Positions 58,671 through 64,000 of a stretch of DNA of 64,000 nucleotides are shown here, one piece after another. The stretch comes from Callipepla californica brunnescens. Its lineage: Eukaryota > Chordata > Aves > Galliformes > Odontophoridae. Where the stretch lies: contig JALIRH010000013.1 of the NCBI GenBank assembly GCA_023055505.1, forward strand, positions 8,184,001 to 8,248,000, given 5' to 3'. How positions within the stretch are numbered: the stretch's first letter is position 1; every line of letters begins with the position of its first letter. A model generated the notes under the pieces. The model saw only the letters and a program-made list of their open reading frames with translations. It ran no database searches and was not told where the DNA came from. Position numbers and translations under genes: made by a program.

Positions 58671-61600
58671 CTGCCTACTCAAGCAAATTTGATGATTCTA
58701 TGTATACCCTTGGAGGATCCAGGAGGAATAAGTTCCTCATCATCACCTGCAGTGGAGTTTGTTGACCACACTGACACTTCCTCCTCTTCCCAAATGTCAC
58801 TGTCACACTTCTGAGCTGATCTTTTGGTATCTGTTTGATTGAAGACTTCCAACCTTGCTTTCTTGATCTCTACAGTGGGACTGAGTATTTATTTCTTGCC
58901 AATCTAATGAGGACAAGTTTCGTTTTGACCCACAAAAACCTGCTGTTCAGTTGAAGTCCAGGGTCAATGATATTTATTCTCATCTCAGACATTACTACCA
59001 TCATTGGCATTAGATCAGAAGTGCTTGTGTCTTGTGTGAATTCAGGGTTAAACCTGACCCATTGAGTCTGGATTAGAGCACCAGCACATCATTTTTCAGT
59101 CACTTTGTATTTTCCTACTTGGCCCTTGTATCTTCTGCACAATCCTTCTCTCATCCCAATTTCTGCCATTGTCATGTCCAGTTGCAGCCATCCAAGCACA
59201 CCATGTAAACCTCTGTTGGAGTCCAGAAGCAGGCAAGACAAAGCTGCAATTAGCAGCTTGAATTGAAAATTGCTCGGACTCAACAAAGCTCAACCTAGCA
59301 CGTATGATTGCACTCCAAAAGTACTTGCACAGAGCAAGCCAGTGATGAAGAAACATAGACTACGTGGTTTAAAAAGCTCCCAGCCCAGAGTCAGCATTTC
59401 TGCCCTGACCTGCCTCATGTATTATTTAGCACGGACTTGTTGATGCGCACTTATATTTTTTTCCCAGTGGAGTTGATGATCTTCCTTCCCCTTAACAGCC
59501 TTGCCGCTCTCTCTCTGCACGGACGCCATGATCAGTGGGGCTGTGGATGGACCAGAGCTGGGACAGTGCTCACAAATGGGGTTAAAGAATGCAGGGTTAG
59601 AGGATGGGCATCACGGCCATAACTGGCACTGACAATGGTAGGGGAATGAGGTGTGGGGCAGAGATGGGAGAGGGGTCTATGGGAGAAAGAAAAGTGGGAG
59701 AAGTGCAGTTGGAAGTGAGTGGTGTTAATGAAATATTCAGCAGTGGTGGGCCTAGACGCATTGCCGAAATTGCAGAAGCAGAAATGATTAATATTTAACA
59801 GGGTAAGCTGCCACTTGGCTGCTTTCTGCACATAGATTCCACCCCCACGTACACACACACCACCTCCCTCCTATTTCCTACCCTCTGGCTCCCCCCAAAC
59901 TCCGGCCTCTCCCACTCTTCTCTGACTCAAGCCAATGGCTCCCAACACCATGCTCTGCTTGGGGGAGGTTCTCAGACCCTCCATGAGGTCTGCCCAAGGG
60001 AGATCAGGTCCAAGGGCTGCCTGGTGGGAAGAATGCCAGGATGGGGGGAAGGTAGTCAAGAGAAAGCACATCATCTATTTTTCATGTGGATGGGAGAGCA
60101 GGTTGTCCTATTTAGTCACATTAGATGCTCTGTTAACACAACAGGAAGAAAAAAAAAAAAAGATATAGAAAGGATGAATTAATGCTAGCAGCAGAAGGGG
60201 GCTGCTCTCTGGTTCTCCAGGAAAACAGGAACTGGTCTTTCAGGGGGTTAAATGTTTTGGCTCCAGTTGTGTCTCCCTTGGGGTGACCCATGTAGGTGAT
60301 GGACAGCTGAGAAAGGGAGTGTGCAAGGCTCTTCATCACCTTGTTTGATGTAGGTGGAATGGCCCTAGGTGTGGACTGATATTAGGTATATGTCCACTCA
60401 CCCCTCTGTCTGTAAGGACAGGCGACTCCCTAGAAACTCTTCCCATGAACATCTGCACAACTTCCTTCTGGTGATTTTGCAAACCCTTCCCAAACCCTTG
60501 GACACTTCAAAAGATGCAACAGCGGATGCACTGTTAGTGTGCCCACCAAGGTGTCACTGTATTTTGAGCTTTTTAAAAATCAATGTCCTTCCATCTGCTG
60601 TCTTTTGTTGTGCATTTAGGGGGGGAGCTTTTTGATCTAGGAGTCATCTTCATGTTCAGAATCTGTGACGTGCTTGGTACAGATAAGTCTTGGCCTATTT
60701 TGTGCAACCTCAGTGCAGTAAGTCAACTATTTTATCAAAATTACAAAAATATTTGAGGTCCAACTACCTAATGGAGTCATTAATATGAAAATGACTTGGA
60801 GTAAATGGGGTTCTGAAGTTGCAGATGGGACTTGGAAAGATGTATCAAGTCTGAATCTGTACAGATAAGATTTCTGAGAGTGGGTTCATGTCCCACCACA
60901 GCGGTTCTGCAGATGTACTCAGTGAGTACACAGATCTGTCATGGAACAGGTAACATGGACTCTGTACAAATTACAGCTTCCTTAAGAGCAAAGTATGTTG
61001 TGGAAAAGCTGGTTTAATCCAGCTCTGTCTGTGAAATCAGGGAGTAGTGTCCCACTAGAAAGGAAACCAGGAGGTTTCAGCGTATTTTGAAAAGCTGATG
61101 AAAACTAAATGAGGGTATGAGGAAAATCACTATACATACTTTATTTCTCTCCATATCTTGGCCTGTATTTAAAATGTTAGAAAAACTGAAACACCAGCTT
61201 GAAGCTTCTACTTGCCTTCAGTTCCTGTACCAGTTTTCAGGTATTTAAACCAATTAAGCATCATCATCTAGTCCACTGCCTTCACTTTTCACTGACTCAA
61301 AGGAGAGAGCATGGAAGGGGCCCTAGGGATCCAGGTAGCAGCTCCAAAAACAGAAGCAAGAGTCATTCATATCTTACAGGGACAGAACCAACTGCTGGAC
61401 AGAAAGGAAATCATAGTCAACATGGCTACTCAATTAAATAAATAGTTTAAAGGAAGAGGATTCAAAGCTGTTGAGGGAGTAGAATAAGATGTCCATTTGG
61501 TGGATGTCTCCCATGCCTCATGTCTGAAGACCACTCATCCCTTCTGCTGACAAGGGTTAATGGTGATGCATGTAGAATGTGAAAACCAGATGCAGGCAGA

Positions 61601-62207
61601 AGCTGGGCTGTCTGTGGCAGGAGGAGGAACTCCCGTCGAATGTCCCAGAACTAGAGAACAGACGACTTGATTTCTATTGTGTAAGTGGGGATTTGTCCGC
61701 AATGGTATAGTAACAACTAGAATTAGAAAGGAAGAAAGAGTGAATTCTTCCTTCATCCCAAGTGTGTTCCCTTCGGGGCAAAGGTCAAGTGCATTGTGTG
61801 GCCGTGTTTGGATTTAGAATAAAATAAGTGACAAAGGCGAAAACCTGGGGCATGCACAGGGACTGAATAAAGAGAAGTGTGGGCTAGACACCAGAAACCA
61901 CTCTCTCACCCTAGGGGTCATTAACATGTGCAATAGGTGACCTCATGACATGGTGCGGGGGCAATAGAGACACTAATGTGAGTCATTTATATGCTGGCTA
62001 GAGTGTATTCAGCTATCGATAACAGCATTTTTCTGAGCATAGTGACCAGCTCCTCTGGTAAAACGGGGATGGTCCCACTTGCTCATGCAGTATACTAGCA
62101 GGTACTCTCAGCAGCTCAGCTGTCTTCTCTATTTCTCTATAAGGGAAAAAGAAAAAGGAAATTAAAAAAAAAAAAGGCAATCCACAGATTGTCTCCCCAT
62201 CCTGTAT

Positions 62208-62234
62208 GGATTCTATAGTCAGAGTCTATAGAAT
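62208..62234. repeat. Perfect 10-bp inverted repeat with a 7-nt loop
   Basis: GATTCTATAG (62208-62217) and CTATAGAATC (62225-62234) are separated by 7 nt. No associated gene. Confidence 0.85.
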
Positions 62235-64000
62235 CTGTGCTTCCTAGAGAAAATGCTAGGCAAAGGCATCAGCATAAAGCATGAAATGCTGATGGAGATG
62301 AAATCTGTCCAAAGCTTTTTTAGAGAGAGAATTTACTGACCTAGTAAAACTCTGGTTAATGGAGCAGGATGGAGGCCTCAGAAAGCTCCTCTTTTGTTTT
62401 GAATGTTGTAAATCCTTTGCAGGTAAATGTCTGTCTTCTCATACCTCAGCATCTCCCTCAGGTGCCCTTGCCCACCTCCTGTGTCCTGTCTAACTCAGTG
62501 CTGGCTGATTTGCCCTTTGCTTGTTGCCCAACTTGATACTAAGTAAGATGCTGCACTGCACAGACTTCCTTTTCATGGCTAAGGAGTGCCTGAGATGGCT
62601 CCTGACATAATGGAAACAGTTGTGGAAGAGGTGAGAGGAGGTGTAGTTTAATTCAGGAGTGAGATTCAGGCTGCAGTACAGATGGAATGAGTCCTAGAAA
62701 CTTCGTAGTAGTCCTTACTGCATCTCCATTGTCCTTAGTCCTGTTTTCCAGCATCTCCAGCATCTGCAAGGAGGCTCTCAAATTCCAGCTTTCAGTCTTC
62801 TGAAATAAATCAGCTGGCCTCCACTTTGTCTGAAATGAAGTCTCCACCAGGGCGTGGCTAGTATGTCCCTCTTTTCAGCTGAGCCTCACTGTGTAAAGAA
62901 TTGCTGGTCAGAGAAATGAGCATATGATCTGAATTGAAGGCTACCCTAGCAATACACACCTCGTAAGTGTGCCTTGGGAGTGAAGAATTTGCACCCTTGC
63001 AGGCACTTCTGCAATGAGCCTGCTAGTTTATCCTGGTTTTGTGAACAGCTGTTGCCTGCATCATGGTGCTTTCTCTGTGTGCACACACGTCTTCCTGCTC
63101 CCCCACAGTAACAGCTAATCCTATAGGCTAGTTTAACAGATTTGGCAGGAATATACAGTTCTTGATGATACTGTGATCCTGCACATTTCATGGAAAGTAG
63201 AAGCCATATAAAGAAATGGATCTAATGAACTTATTGAACAAGGGTCTGTTGTCTCAGCCCAGCGCTCATCAGACACCTGAAAGTCTGCTCAGCTGAGGCC
63301 CTGAATACCCCAACGGCCTTCCCCTTAATTATGTGTACGAGTCTCCTGCCACACAATCCATACTCATTGCAGAGCAGTATTCATTTAGCTGCTGACTCAC
63401 CAACTATTTGATGTTCTTTCAGGATGAAGCACTTGCCTTGTGTGCAGCTTCAGTAGAAGACAATCAAGTCTTCTCATCTACTTGCTAAGAAGAAGATGCA
63501 CGACTGGAGGAAAATATTGTGATGGTGAATAGAGGAGCAACTATTTTCTGTCCTATCCTGAGTCTTAGAGCTTAGGGTGAATTTTCACTGCCATAAAACA
63601 TAGTGAAGAACTTCTCTAGTACTACGACTCAGCTTCAGGCTTGACCGAAAGAGTTCCTTAGACTATTGACTGATTTCACTTATTTATTTATTAGCCAAGG
63701 GCTCCTTTGAGGTCCTATCATTTCTTTCTCAACTGAATTTCAGATAACCTTTTTAGAGCTCACTCTTTGGAGCTGGCCAGTTTTAAAGATAGGTTTGAGC
63801 TGCAGATTTCAGATCTGAAGCTGGATCTGGGTTTGGGATTTTGGTTCTGATCTATTTTGTTCTGCGATACAGCTGCTCTCAGAAGACTTGGGATGTTCTT
63901 GGGAAAGTTAATTTCAAAATTACAGGAGTAAATGATATCAGATAGCTTTATCCACTTGCTTTGAATCTACATGAATGCTAGATCTCTGAACTGTTGAGTC

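Larger units (their letters stand above)
54911..64000. other. Gene-poor stretch at the right end
   Basis: No supported exon is present. It holds AT-rich blocks of CNE-like texture at 55.7-56.4 kb and 57.45-57.72 kb, a pair of tail-to-tail CR1 ends at 58545-58670, an A17 tract at 56061 and a small hairpin at 62208-62234. From about 58.7 kb to the end I see only short open frames with no family resemblance. Confidence 0.5.

Noticed and set aside
1..64000. rRNA, tRNA, CRISPR, insertion sequences, operons
   Set aside because: No matching structure seen on either strand. The DNA is vertebrate nuclear.

Overview
The window reads as avian nuclear DNA, most likely a galliform such as chicken. It holds multi-exon genes with GT-AG introns, a CpG-island bidirectional promoter, several CR1 LINE 3'-end fragments, low overall repeat density and an endothelin receptor of the EDNRB2 class. 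VAMP7 linked to EDNRB2 is what I expect of the avian region related to mammalian Xq28/PAR2. No prokaryotic, plasmid or CRISPR features are present.

Layout. (1) 191-14.6 kb, minus strand: VAMP7, a longin R-SNARE. Six coding exons are visible and the last one, encoding most of the membrane anchor, lies beyond the left edge. Its introns carry four same-orientation copies of an approximately 340-bp LTR-like repeat; one has a perfect 5-bp target-site duplication. (2) 14.2-15.1 kb: a CpG island between VAMP7 and POLR1D, with an ETS site, two tandem ZNF143-type sites and a CTCF-like site. (3) 14726-20792, plus strand: POLR1D (RPAC2), the small alpha-like subunit shared by RNA polymerases I and III, complete in five exons (114 codons) with a polyadenylation signal. 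(4) 20.8-24.7 kb: a CR1 fragment and two exon-like signals I cannot assign. (5) 24714-30164, minus strand: EDNRB2, seven coding exons, 436 residues. A TATA/CCAAT/GC-box promoter candidate lies at 33.0-33.15 kb. (6) 33.15-64 kb: no convincing gene. This stretch holds CR1 fragments, homopolymer and purine tracts, and AT-rich blocks resembling conserved non-coding elements, one with paired SOX-like, homeodomain and TCF/LEF-like motifs. It may be regulatory sequence for EDNRB2.

The genes do not form a pathway. VAMP7 and POLR1D are housekeeping genes that appear to share a divergent promoter, while EDNRB2 is a tissue-restricted neural-crest and pigment-cell receptor with a gene-poor 5' flank. The most notable observation is that EDNRB2 has no ATG in the exon carrying its signal peptide: position 1 reads GTG. 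Either the start codon is split by an intron (A|TG), or translation starts upstream, or this allele carries a start-codon substitution. No wholly new system was found.
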